Positions 29,383 to 38,073 of a stretch of 39,204 nucleotides of DNA are shown here, one piece after another. The DNA is from Accumulibacter sp. GTDB taxonomy: Bacteria > Pseudomonadota > Gammaproteobacteria > Burkholderiales > Rhodocyclaceae. The position numbers and the translations under genes were made by a program. Where the stretch lies: positions 1-39,204 of the forward strand of contig JAEUOM010000023.1 of NCBI GenBank assembly GCA_016788495.1. Direction: 5' to 3'. The number at the start of each line of letters is the position of its first letter. The first letter of the stretch is position 1. The notes beneath the pieces are model-generated. The model made no database searches, was not told the DNA's origin, and was given only the letters and a program-made list of their open reading frames with translations.

Positions 29383-30415
29383 CACATCGTTCGCTCACCT
29401 GCGGCTTTCCATGTGGCAGCGGCAGGCGATCCATCAGGTAGCACAGGCAGTCCTGGCGTACCACCTTTAGGTCGAGGGTCAGCATGGCCGGAGTCGCCGC
29501 CCGTTTCAGGGTGAGGCGTCCGTCCTCGCAGGCGAAGAACGCGCCGGCGACGTCGCAGCCACTTTCGTCGACGACACCGATCGGCATCGGCAGCCTGGTC
29601 TGACCGAAGACGGTTCCGGGTTCGAGCGAACGGAAGTTCATGTGGTCCAGCTGCGGATCGAAGTCGATGTCGGCCAGCGAGTCACCGAAGCCGAACGAGA
29701 CCGCTGTGGGAACGCGGACGGTGGCCAGTGTGTGGTAAAGGTCGATGTCGTGCTCGGGCACGGCGTGCGACGGAAACTGCGACAGGTGCAGGCACGCCTC
29801 AACGAAGCTTGCCGCGTGTTCGGCATTGGCCTCACTGCCCGGCTTGCCGCATTCCACCGTCAGCGCCGGACAGATTGGCGAGAACGACGTGGTCTGCGTA
29901 CCGGCCAGACCGCGGAACCAGACGACGGTGCGCGAGAACAGCAGGGCGAGATGCAGGACTGCCTGGTCCAGCCGGTTGACGACGCAGTAGTGTGGGTTCA
30001 GACCGGTATTGTTGTGTATGTCGATGCTGGCGAAAACGCCTCGTTCCCGCATCAGGCGGTGCACCTCGGCCATCATTGATGCTTCCGGCGAACCCACGTG
30101 CGCGTGCCCGCCGGGCCAGACGCGGTTGTAGTCGGGTTGCGCATCGAGCCGCCGCAATCCGTCGCGCGCAGCCGCGACGTTGCCGACGAGGATCGACAGG
30201 GCGCGCGGCAGCGTTCGCTTTCCGTTCCGGCGCAGCAGGCGCTGCAGGGCGACTACGCCGCTGTCTTCGTTGCCATGCAGCAGGATCGACACGAACAGTG
30301 CCGGCTGCCGACGTCCGGCAAGGTGGATCAGCGTCGGGCCGCAAAAGATCTGATGCAGTTCGCGCGCAGGGGTATCGAGGAAGCGTTCGGGCAGGGTATC
30401 GACGACGGTCAGCAT
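29372..30415 (-). CDS. Succinylglutamate desuccinylase / aspartoacylase family (M14)
   Basis: This 347-residue zinc amidohydrolase has ILLHGNEDSG (zinc His and Glu), IDIHNNTGLNPHY (zinc His) and ALTVECGKPGSEAN, which contains the likely catalytic Glu. AstE and aspartoacylase split N-acyl amino acids. Here the gene follows a GCS2-type ligase by 12 nt, not arginine-catabolism genes, so true AstE function is unlikely. It probably hydrolyses, or exchanges, an amide bond in the product of the neighbouring ligase. That link is inference. Confidence 0.87.
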   Translation of the reverse strand: MLTVVDTLPERFLDTPARELHQIFCGPTLIHLAGRRQPALFVSILLHGNEDSGVVALQRLLRRNGKRTLPRALSILVGNVAAARDGLRRLDAQPDYNRVWPGGHAHVGSPEASMMAEVHRLMRERGVFASIDIHNNTGLNPHYCVVNRLDQAVLHLALLFSRTVVWFRGLAGTQTTSFSPICPALTVECGKPGSEANAEHAASFVEACLHLSQFPSHAVPEHDIDLYHTLATVRVPTAVSFGFGDSLADIDFDPQLDHMNFRSLEPGTVFGQTRLPMPIGVVDESGCDVAGAFFACEDGRLTLKRAATPAMLTLDLKVVRQDCLCYLMDRLPLPHGKPQVSERCVSA

Positions 30416-30427
30416 CAGGTTTGCAGC

Positions 30428-31849
30428 TCAGATCGGCCACTCATGCACGGGCATGAGTTGGCGCTGGTGATCAAGATAGTCGGCGGTCAGCCGGGCGAAG
30501 TCGTGGTGCCGGGCGTGGTGAGCCAACTGCCAGGCCGCACCGTTGCGCCGGTTGCGCAGCCTGCCGGCGATCACCTCCAGGTAACGCGCGACATCGGCAG
30601 TGGACAGATCGAGGTGCTCCAGTCCGGTGCGTGCCAGCGGCAGCAACTGCTGCTCGAGCAGTTCGCCAGCCGACACGCGCTGCCCGCCGAACCAGAGCAG
30701 CTGCGCGTCCAGCCCGTAGCGTGCGGCAAGGTAGAAGTTCTCGCGCGCCTGGGCAAAGGAGATCTGCGCCTCGGGTGCCAGTGTCTGCCTCGTCAGCATG
30801 AAAACGCTACCGTAATAGAAGGCGGCGTTGGCCATCATGTCGATGATGCTCGGACCGGCGGGCATCACCCGCAGCTCGATCCGCAGGTGCGGCTGACCAC
30901 CGTCATCGAAGCCGATGAGCATGCGGTTCCAGCGCCAGATGGTGCCATTGTGCAGACGCAGATGGGCATAGGATTCGATCGGACCGGGGATCTCGAAGGG
31001 CAGCAGCACGGCATAGCTGGCGAGATTCTCGGCGAAACAGGCGGTCGGGTCGGTGGTCAGGTAACCCGAGCCGAAGGTGACGCGCATGTGCTGTGGGCTG
31101 CCCGGGTCGCAGCAGTCGACGGCCTGTTCAAAGAGCGGCACGCGCGTTTCGTGCCACAGCGCGCGCCCAAAAAGGAAAGGTGAGTTGGCAGACAGAGCAA
31201 CCAATGGCGCGGCGAGGATCTGCGCGGCGTTGTAGGCCCGCGTTGCCTCGCCTGCCGGTACCTGAAGATGAACCTGGAAGGAAGTCGTCGCCGCTTCCAG
31301 CATGACGTCGGTGTGGGTTGTGGCGAGGTGATCGATGCCGGCGATGTTCAGGCTCAGCGGGCTCCCGCCGCGCAGCCGGAAGATCTGCTCGTTGAGAACC
31401 GCGTAGCGCCGCGCGGGCGACATGTTGCTGAGAGACAGATCGTCTTCGCGCAGCGTCGGCAGGGTGCCAATGGCAATCAGCGCGGTATCGTCGGCGGCGG
31501 CGACGCGTTGGCAGCGCTGCCAGGTGGCGGTGAGTTCGCTCTCGAGTCGTGACAGAGCAGCCCCGTTCAGCGGTTGCGCCGTGCCATTGAGCTCGACGTT
31601 GAAGCGCGACAGCTCGGGCACCACCAGCGGACTGTCCAGGCGCGCCAGGAACGACACGTTGCGCGGCACCGGCAGAAGGTCGCCGCCAATGAGCCAGGCC
31701 TCGAGTTCGAAGCCGGCAACCAGCGCGTCATTGGCGAAGGCGCCCCGGTAGTATGCCGCCTGCGCATGCCGGGTTTCCTCTTCCAGGCGTCGCCGAAAGC
31801 GCTCGAAGTCATCGGCCGTGCAACCGCTGCCTGCCACTTCCTTTCCCAT
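30428..31849 (-). CDS. Glutamate-cysteine-ligase-like (GCS2) enzyme
   Basis: This 473-residue enzyme belongs to the carboxylate-amine/GCS2 ligase fold. It shows AGFELEAWLIGGDLLPVP, VPELSRFNVELNGTAQPL (with the Glu-x-Asn-type metal site), THTDVMLEAATTSFQVHLQV and ELRVMPAGPSIIDMMANA. These enzymes join a glutamate-type gamma-carboxyl to an amine with ATP. True glutathione synthesis would need gshB nearby or elsewhere, which the window cannot show. GGGAGAGG before ATG 31849 supports the start. It sits between the phosphoesterase (71 nt upstream) and the M14 hydrolase. Confidence 0.85.
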   Translation of the reverse strand: MGKEVAGSGCTADDFERFRRRLEEETRHAQAAYYRGAFANDALVAGFELEAWLIGGDLLPVPRNVSFLARLDSPLVVPELSRFNVELNGTAQPLNGAALSRLESELTATWQRCQRVAAADDTALIAIGTLPTLREDDLSLSNMSPARRYAVLNEQIFRLRGGSPLSLNIAGIDHLATTHTDVMLEAATTSFQVHLQVPAGEATRAYNAAQILAAPLVALSANSPFLFGRALWHETRVPLFEQAVDCCDPGSPQHMRVTFGSGYLTTDPTACFAENLASYAVLLPFEIPGPIESYAHLRLHNGTIWRWNRMLIGFDDGGQPHLRIELRVMPAGPSIIDMMANAAFYYGSVFMLTRQTLAPEAQISFAQARENFYLAARYGLDAQLLWFGGQRVSAGELLEQQLLPLARTGLEHLDLSTADVARYLEVIAGRLRNRRNGAAWQLAHHARHHDFARLTADYLDHQRQLMPVHEWPI

Positions 31850-31920
31850 CGGCCTCTCCCCCGGACAGTCAGTCGATCACACCCGGACAGCATGCGGAGT
31901 CCATGCCGGCCGACACCCGC

Positions 31921-32691
31921 CTAGCCGTCGCCGTAACACTGCGTTGGGCTCACGACCACCGGCACGTAATGACTGCACAGGCGCCACCCTGGCAGCCAGT
32001 CGTGCAGCAGAAAACCACCGGGCTCGAGCGTATAGGCCAGCGGCCCATCCTGCAGCGCGATCTGGTGCGCCGGCGACGGCGCGACGATCGCCGGCCGGCC
32101 GGCGAAAGTGGTGCTGACGAAACGGTGCACGTGCCCGCACAGCAGGGCCTCAACCTGTTCGTGCCGCGCCAGCCAGGCCGCCAGCAGCGCATCGCCGCGG
32201 CAGCGAATCCGGTCCATTCCGGCAATGCCGACGCAGAATGGCGGATGGTGCAGTGCCAGCAACACCGGCCGGCGCTGCGGGCACGCGCTCTCGAGCCAGT
32301 CGATCTGTCGCGCCGCCACTTCACCCCACTCCTCGCCGGGAACGATGGCGTCAAGCAGCACCAGCGTACCATCGGCAAGGTCGATCCGCTGGCAGCACAG
32401 CGGCGGTGGCGCCCACGCCTGCTCGGAAAACGCTGCGCGCAGGTTGTCACGATCGTCATGATTGCCTGGCAGCAGTGCGCAGGGCAACGGCAACCCGGCG
32501 AGCAGCGAGCGCAGCAAGGCGTACTCCTCGTGGCGGCCCGCGCTCGTCAGGTCACCGGTGAGCAGCAGCAAATCCGGTGCCGGCATTGCCGCCAGCCGCT
32601 GCAACGCCAGCTGCAGCGCGGCCAGCGTATCGACCACGCCGTAGAGCGGCTGGCTGCTCAAATGCAGATCCGAGAGCTGGACGATGCGCAT
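31921..32691 (-). CDS. Metallophosphoesterase, CpdA-like
   Basis: This 256-residue calcineurin-type phosphatase has all metal motifs: QLSDLHLS (Asp-x-His), LLTGDLT, LPGNHDDRD, LALHHPPF and LLCGHVHR. It is close to CpdA (Icc), which cleaves cAMP, though relatives act on other phosphodiesters. The start ATG 32691 gives the normal N-terminus (MRIVQLSDLHL) but overlaps the 3' end of the broken sensor fragment by 34 bp. It is probably the first gene of a three-gene unit with the GCS2 and M14 genes. Confidence 0.88.
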   Translation of the reverse strand: MRIVQLSDLHLSSQPLYGVVDTLAALQLALQRLAAMPAPDLLLLTGDLTSAGRHEEYALLRSLLAGLPLPCALLPGNHDDRDNLRAAFSEQAWAPPPLCCQRIDLADGTLVLLDAIVPGEEWGEVAARQIDWLESACPQRRPVLLALHHPPFCVGIAGMDRIRCRGDALLAAWLARHEQVEALLCGHVHRFVSTTFAGRPAIVAPSPAHQIALQDGPLAYTLEPGGFLLHDWLPGWRLCSHYVPVVVSPTQCYGDG

Positions 32692-33335
32692 CGCGGAAGC
32701 TTACCAAAAAAACGGTGTGCCCAGACGTTCAGGCCGCCTGCTGCCGGAGCCACATCGGGGGCAACCGGCAGTTCGACCCGGAATCTGATCCTGCCGGCGG
32801 CGTGATCGACTCCCGCAGCGCCGCCATGACGCTCCGCCACCGTGCGCACGAAATACAGCCCGAGGCCCGCGCCGGTGCCCTTCCGCGCCGTTTCAGCGCG
32901 GCTGGAACGGCGGAACATCCGCTCGCGCTCTTCCTCGCGCGGCGCCGCGCCTTCATTTTCCACCCAGAAGCGACGTCAGACCGCAACCAGGCGCGGCAAT
33001 CCGATGCCGACATCGCTGCCTGCCGGGGCGTGTGGCAGCGCGTTGTCGAGCCGGCTGATGGCGCTACGCTCGATCGCCTCGAAGTCGCCGACGACCCATG
33101 CGACCTCCACCGGAACCTTTCGCCGCAGCCTGATCTGCAGCCGCGTGATGACCTCCAGCCACGAAAGGTCGGGCACCATCGAGTCGACCAGACAGACGTC
33201 GAAAGGGTGGTGCTCGACTGCCCGCACCTACGCAACCCCGCTGTCGAAATGCTCGACCTCCCACGCCGTCGCACGCAACCACTCGCATACCGTCGCGGCA
33301 AGCTCGGGCTCATCCTCCAGGTTCGCAATCCTCAT
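32658..33335 (-). pseudogene. Response-regulator/histidine-kinase fusion remnant with two stops
   Basis: A single frame from ATG 33335 runs 226 codons with in-frame stops TAG (33228-33230) and TGA (32976-32978). The first about 76 codons are a receiver domain: MRIANLEDEPELAATVCEWL, then FDVCLVDSMVPDLSWLEVI with phosphoacceptor Asp 51. It then passes without a break into kinase ATPase sequence: VVGDFEAIERSAISRLDNAL (N box), WVENEGAAPREEERERMFRR and GTGAGLGLYFVRTVAERHGG (G2 box). The output domain and the kinase sensor and His domain are missing. An internal deletion joining an adjacent regulator and kinase, followed by nonsense mutations, explains this. The exact end is uncertain because the frame reads into the phosphoesterase. 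Confidence 0.8.
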
Positions 33336-33420
33336 GGCGCAGCCCCGCTCGCTGCACGGCGGCCCCGGCCGCCGCCAGACCCATGGTCGGCTTTTCGTTC
33401 GCCTGCCAGCGATGACGACC

Positions 33421-33948
33421 TCAGTTTCGCCGGGTCGCACGGTGCACGTAGAAGCGCACCGGAGCGGCGACCAGCAGCGCGTTCCCCGCGCGATCGACGA
33501 CTGCCACCTCGAGCGTGTGCTCAACCTGGTCGCGTGCCGCCAGCTGCCATTCGTCGGCAGAGATGTCGAAATGCAGCGTCGTCCTCCTGTCCCCCAGGAC
33601 GGTCCCGTCGAGGCGGACGGCAATGGCGTCCCCCCGCTCGAGTTGCAGTGGCGGCTCGAGTGTCAGCGCAACGGAAGCCTGACCGGTGTTCGAATGGACC
33701 GTGCCACCATCCTCGGGCTGCGTGATCTGCAACCTGGTGTAATCGGCAGCCGGCGCCGGCGGTGCAGGAAGTGGCGGTGCCGGCGCCGGGTCCATCACAT
33801 TGACCGGCGGCAGATGCACCTCGCTGGCGCCCTGACTCGGCATGTCCGAAAACACCGGCCCCGCCCGGTCACGGCTTTCGTAAACCGGCTGCGCAGCGGC
33901 CAGAGCCGTGATCAGCACGCCACCGAGAAGGAAGTGGAGCCTGCGCAT
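33421..33948 (-). CDS. Exported protein with DUF4124-like N-terminus
   Basis: This 175-residue protein has a signal peptide (about 1-19, ending ALAAAQ) and then VYESRDRAGPVFSDMPSQGA, which resembles DUF4124 repeats found in periplasmic proteins of betaproteobacteria. A proline-rich linker (PAPAPPLPAPPAPA) leads to a C-terminal beta-rich domain of about 100 residues (LQITQPEDGGTVHSNTGQAS...). GGAGGAGAA before ATG 33948 is a strong ribosome-binding site. The function is unknown; an envelope or stress role is a guess based on location. Confidence 0.78.
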   Translation of the reverse strand: MRRLHFLLGGVLITALAAAQPVYESRDRAGPVFSDMPSQGASEVHLPPVNVMDPAPAPPLPAPPAPAADYTRLQITQPEDGGTVHSNTGQASVALTLEPPLQLERGDAIAVRLDGTVLGDRRTTLHFDISADEWQLAARDQVEHTLEVAVVDRAGNALLVAAPVRFYVHRATRRN

Positions 33949-33983
33949 GATGTTCTCCTCCAGCTGCCGCCGCCCCGACTGCT

Positions 33984-34493
33984 TCAGCTTTCTTCGCCCG
34001 CAGGCGCCTGCGCGTTGTCGAGAACGGCTTGCAGTTTGGCTTCCTCGTCGTGCGTCAGTGAGGTCTTTATGACCTTGCCACCGGTGCCCTGCAGTTGCTC
34101 GAGGACCTTGTCGGGAGTGGCCTTGCGGACGAGGACGAAAAGCACCGAACTGTCATTCTTGAAGGTGGCAGCCAGGTCCTTCATGAAGTCATCGTTGATG
34201 CCGACGTCGGCCAACGCACCACTGACGGCACCGGCGCCGGCACCGACCGCCAGACCGAGCAGCGGATTCATGAAGATGAGACCGATCAGCGTTCCCCAGA
34301 AACCACCACTCAGAGCGCCGCTCGCAGTCAGGCTGTACATCTGGTGCAGCTTGACCTTCCCGTTCCCGTCCTTGACCGCCACCACGGCGTCCTCGAGGTC
34401 GATCAGGTAGTCCTGCTGCAGCTTGCGCAGCTTGGTGCGGACTTCCTCTGCCCGGAACGGGTCATCGTAAGCGACTACGATCAGGTTGCTCAT
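33984..34493 (-). CDS. DUF1269-family membrane-associated protein
   Basis: This 169-residue protein starts MSNLIVVAYDDPFRAEEVRT and has a central glycine-rich hydrophobic pair of segments (about 58-95, ALSGGFWGTLIGLIFMNPLL and AVGAGAGAVSGALADVG). LKNDSSVLFVLVRKATPDKV-type sequence (here FKNDSSVLFVLVRKATP) follows. DUF1269 proteins have no assigned function and are often near stress-response genes. GAGAA precedes ATG 34493. Confidence 0.88.
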   Translation of the reverse strand: MSNLIVVAYDDPFRAEEVRTKLRKLQQDYLIDLEDAVVAVKDGNGKVKLHQMYSLTASGALSGGFWGTLIGLIFMNPLLGLAVGAGAGAVSGALADVGINDDFMKDLAATFKNDSSVLFVLVRKATPDKVLEQLQGTGGKVIKTSLTHDEEAKLQAVLDNAQAPAGEES

Positions 34494-34585
34494 CCGTGTT
34501 CTCTCGTGTTTGCGCGTGGTAGAAACAATCGTCCGCGGCGCTCATCCCGCTGCCGCGGTGTCACCGCTTTCGCCGGCCGCGCTGC

Positions 34586-35677
34586 TCAACTCCCGTGATG
34601 CTTGTGGGTGTCATGCGCGTGTCCGCCATGACCTGCGTGCGCTTCATGGCCGCTCTCGTTGTCGCGCCGGTGATGCTCGGCCGTGGCGTCGTGCGGCGCT
34701 TCGAGAGCGAGCATTTCCGCGACGTCGGGCTCGTCCTCGGCGAGGTCGGCGAGCAGTCCTTCGTCCGACAGATCGAGCGGCCGGGAGTTGTGCCAATCCT
34801 GATCGACCACTTCTCTGAGCCGCTTGACGACCGCCTCGTCGTGCACGTCGATGGCCAGCTCGCGGCGGCTGTCGAAGCTGCCTGGAGCAAGGTTGATCGA
34901 GCCGATGATTGCCCGCTTGCCATCGGCGAGCATCATCTTCGCATGCAGCTTGAGCCCCTTGAGGCGATGCACCTTGGCGCCGAGGTCTTCGAGGATGCGC
35001 AATCCCTCGACCCCCTCGACCAGTTTGCCTGCCTTCAGGAAATGCATCGGCCGCGCCAGCACGTGCAGCTTGACGCCGCGGCGGGTGGCGCGCACCAGAC
35101 GCTCGATGATCACCTCGTCCTGATAGCGTTCGTTCTGCAGGAAAAGCGACTCGCTGGCCGCATCGATGAAGCGCGCGATGCGGTTGCGACCGTTGGTGTT
35201 GCACCAGATCAGGTGCGACTCCTCGCCCGGATCGAATTTCTCGCGCGACCAGTCGGCATCGAAGCACTGGGCGATCTCATCCACCTCGTGCCGGTGCGAA
35301 GTCACGACGGCGTAGTCGCGCGTCACCGTGAGGTTCTTCGTTTCCCAGTTGAGGGAGTGCACGAAGGCCGTCTCGTCGTCAACGACCAGCGACTTCTCGT
35401 GCGTGATGTCGAAGGCGGGATTGCTGTCGGCCACCTCGACGCCGGCGTCCTCGAGCATCTTGCGGCTCGCCCTGTTCTCCGCTTCACCGCTTCGGCGCGC
35501 CGGGTTCAGCATCACCCGTACCCGGACGCCGCGCTGCTGCGCCCCGATCACCGCTGCCAGCAGTGACGGGTCGGAAAAGAGGAACATCTTGATTCGAATC
35601 GACTGTCGGGCCGCGTCGATGGCGTCGACGATCGGTTGGCCCGTGTCATCCGGCAGAACGATGAGGGCGCGATGCAT
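34586..35677 (-). CDS. Phospholipase D-family protein with His-rich tail
   Basis: This 363-residue protein has two phospholipase D-type catalytic motifs: HEKSLVVDDETAFVHSLNW near residue 110 and LHAKMMLADGKRAIIGSINL near residue 240, each with the His-x-Lys-x4-Asp core. Family members include cardiolipin synthases and nucleases. The last about 30 residues are His-rich (EHHRRDNESGHEAHAGHGGH region) and could bind metal. No membrane segment or signal peptide is visible, unlike typical cardiolipin synthase. ATG 35677 is preferred over GTG 35707, with GGAG about 11 nt upstream. Confidence 0.88.
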   Translation of the reverse strand: MHRALIVLPDDTGQPIVDAIDAARQSIRIKMFLFSDPSLLAAVIGAQQRGVRVRVMLNPARRSGEAENRASRKMLEDAGVEVADSNPAFDITHEKSLVVDDETAFVHSLNWETKNLTVTRDYAVVTSHRHEVDEIAQCFDADWSREKFDPGEESHLIWCNTNGRNRIARFIDAASESLFLQNERYQDEVIIERLVRATRRGVKLHVLARPMHFLKAGKLVEGVEGLRILEDLGAKVHRLKGLKLHAKMMLADGKRAIIGSINLAPGSFDSRRELAIDVHDEAVVKRLREVVDQDWHNSRPLDLSDEGLLADLAEDEPDVAEMLALEAPHDATAEHHRRDNESGHEAHAGHGGHAHDTHKHHGS

Positions 35678-36008
35678 TTGAGATGGGCTCCGCAGGTTGG
35701 GCGCCACCGCGGCGGCGCGAGTTGATTGCTGATTCCGGGAAGACGCAGTTTAGCGACATGCGGCGCGATCGCCAAGCGCTGCAGCGGCGCACGACGGCCA
35801 ACGGCGGCAGCGGCCCGCACGCTGTCAGCGGCAGAACCTCCGGGCAGCGACCCCGGACCAGAGGGTGGCGCGGAGCACGCGCCGCGAGCACCCGTCTGCA
35901 CCGCGGACGGTCTCCCCAACCGTGCGATCACTGCACCCTCGACACGTTTCGGCGGTCGCCAAGCCGGTTGCATCCGCGCCTTCTCGCGCCGACCTCTGCA
36001 CAAGCGCC
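35678..36008. other. Gene-free spacer between broken kinase and PLD gene
   Basis: These 331 bp are GC-rich with no recognisable gene, repeat or strong promoter box on either strand. They probably carry the PLD promoter. No relic sequence was identified. Confidence 0.5.
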
Positions 36009-37397
36009 TCAAGCGCCCGGTCGGGCAGGCAGGCGCAGCTTGAAAGTCGTCACCCCGTCGGCGGAGGACACGCCGACGTCTCCCTGATGCGCGCGCGCGA
36101 TCGAGCGCGTGATCGCCAAGCCGAGTCCGGCGCCTTCACCAGCATGCTGACGGGAGCTGTCGACGCGCCAGAAGCGGTCGAACAGACGCGGCAACTGTTC
36201 GGCGGCAATCGTCTCGCCATCATTGACGACGCTGACAACTGCCTCGCCCACTGCTGCATCGTCGAGACGGACCGTTACCCGCCCACCCGGCGGCGTGTGG
36301 CGAACGGCATTGGAGAGCAGGTTGCCAATGGCACGCCGGAGCATCAGCCGGTCGCCACAGACTACGGCGGATCCTGATGCCTGCAGATGCAGGCCCTTGT
36401 CCTTCGCCAGAGCCTCATAGAAGTCGAACGGGCTGGCCACTTCGTCAGCCAGATCGATCACTTCGCGATGCGCCAGCCGCAGATCGTTGTCGGCCCTGGC
36501 GAGAAACAGCATGTCGGCAACGGTTCGCGACAGTCGCTCGATCTCCTCGGAGTTCGATGCCAGCACATCTTGGTACTCGTCCGCCGAGCGCTCTCTCGCC
36601 AGCGTCACCTGCGTCTGCGTCAGCAGGTTCGAAGCCGGCGTGCGCAGTTCGTGTGCGAGGTCGGAAGAGAAGTTTGCGAGGCGGAGAAACGACTCCTCCA
36701 GGCGTGCCAGCATGTCGTTGAGCGTCTGCACCACTTCCGCGAGCTCCTGCGGAATCGCCGCGGCCGTCAACCGCTGGTCCAGCCGGTTCGCCGTGATGCC
36801 GGCGGCAACACGGCAGATGTCGCGCAGCGGCGCCAGCCCGCGTCGTGCCACCATCCACCCGAGGAAGCCGGGGAGCAGTGCGGCCAGGGCGACCACGGTC
36901 CACAGCGCGTGGCGGAACGAGCGCATGAAGTGTTCATGGTGGCTGGGGTCGATCGCCACCGCGACTGTCGAGCCTGCGCCATCGGCAATCGCCAGCGACA
37001 AGACCCCGCTGAGCCCCCGATAACGGCGGCCGCTTGCCAGCCCAGAGCCTCATCGCTGTCACCGTCCGGCGCCAGCAGGCGTGGTGGCACCGCCGCGTCA
37101 CGCGAGGAATAGAGGAGCGTCGCCGCGCCGGACCTCAACGGCCAGATCAGGGTGCCCCACCAGCGCGGCGTCGAGGCGCTGGCCGAGGTCGTCGCCGGCA
37201 ACCGGCGAAGGCGCGTGCGCGAACGCGTGGCGGACCAGCTCGAGCTTGCCCTGCAGCAGCACGAGATCGATCTCGACGAAGTGGCGCTCGACGAGGATGC
37301 CGACCAGCAGGCCGAGCAGCAGCAGGACCGTCGTCGAAACGCTGGCGAACAGCAGCGTCAGCCGGGTGGTCGGGGATCTGCTGGCAAGCGGGATCAT
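36009..37397 (-). pseudogene. Heavy-metal-type sensor histidine kinase with compensating frameshifts
   Basis: The N-terminal membrane segment (ASVSTTVLLLLGLLVGILVE) and short sensor part begin at ATG 37397, and that frame hits a stop at 37098-37100. Family-like sequence continues in a second frame (ATLLYSSRDAAVPPRLLAPD, complement of about 37050-37125). It then returns to the original frame near 37040 (RRYRGLSGVLSLAIADG). The rest is intact: second membrane segment, HAMP, His box DLAHELRTPASNLL, N box RRAIGNLLSNAVRHTPPGG and G2 box GEGAGLGLAITRS. The pattern fits CusS/IrlS-type metal sensors. Two single-base indels of opposite sign explain it. The 330-codon C-terminal part stays open (to 37001) but lacks the sensor. 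Confidence 0.8.
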
Positions 37398-38065
37398 GCA
37401 GGCGCCTCCAGAACGTAGCCCGTGCCACGCGCCGTGCGGATCAGCTTCGGCTCGAAACCATCATCAACCTTCACCCGCAGACGGCGAATCGCCACCTCGA
37501 TGACGTTGCTGTCGAAGTTCATGTCGCAAACCTGCGAGGCGATCAGTGACCGGGGAGGCACCTCCCCCTGGCGGCGCAACAGCAGTTCGAGCAGGGAGAA
37601 TTCCTTCGCCGTCAGGTCGATCCGCTGACCAGCCCGCGTCACTCGGCGGCGCAGCAGGTCGAGTTCGAGGTCGGCGGCACGCAGCGTTTCGGGCTCCTTC
37701 GCCTTGCCTCCGCGACGCAACAGGGTGCGCACGCGGGCCAGCAGCTCGGCGAAGACAAACGGCTTGACGAGATAGTCGTCCGCCCCCAGTTCGAGCCCAT
37801 TGACCCGCTCATCCACCGAATCGCGGGCGCTGAGAAACAGCACCGGCATCTCCCTGCCAGCACGGCGGATTCCCTGCCGTACCTGTCAGCCGTCGATGCC
37901 GGGCAGCATCACATCGATGATGGCCAGATCGTAGCGTTCACTCAGCGCGAGGTGCAGTCCATCCACCCCGTCCCGCGCCAGATCGACGACGAGGCCCGCC
38001 TCGCTCAGCCCCTGCCGCTGCTAGTTTCCGGTCTTGACCTCGTCCTCGACGATCAGGATCGTCAT
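37394..38065 (-). pseudogene. OmpR-type response regulator with two nonsense codons
   Basis: From ATG 38065 the frame encodes MTILIVEDEVKTGN, then TAG at codon 15 (38021-38023), [20 protein letters not shown] and [17 protein letters not shown] follows at codon 60 (37886-37888), where relatives have Trp. [20 protein letters not shown] then continues through the winged-helix DNA-binding domain to [10 protein letters not shown]. Phosphoacceptor and output domain are otherwise intact. It overlaps the broken kinase start by ATGA, the usual arrangement of a CusR/CopR-type metal system. The pieces read as one ancestral gene of about 223 codons. Confidence 0.85.
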
Positions 38066-38073
38066 TGCACCGC

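Noticed and set aside
29372..30415. True AstE of arginine catabolism
   Set aside because: No other ast genes are present, and the neighbour is a GCS2-type ligase.
32963..33230. Frameshifts in the regulator-kinase remnant
   Set aside because: The three open pieces are all in the same frame; only two in-frame stops interrupt them.
32842..34410. Plus-strand open frame (522 codons)
   Set aside because: It is antisense to the regulator remnant and the exported protein gene, with Arg/Ser-rich composition and no domain.
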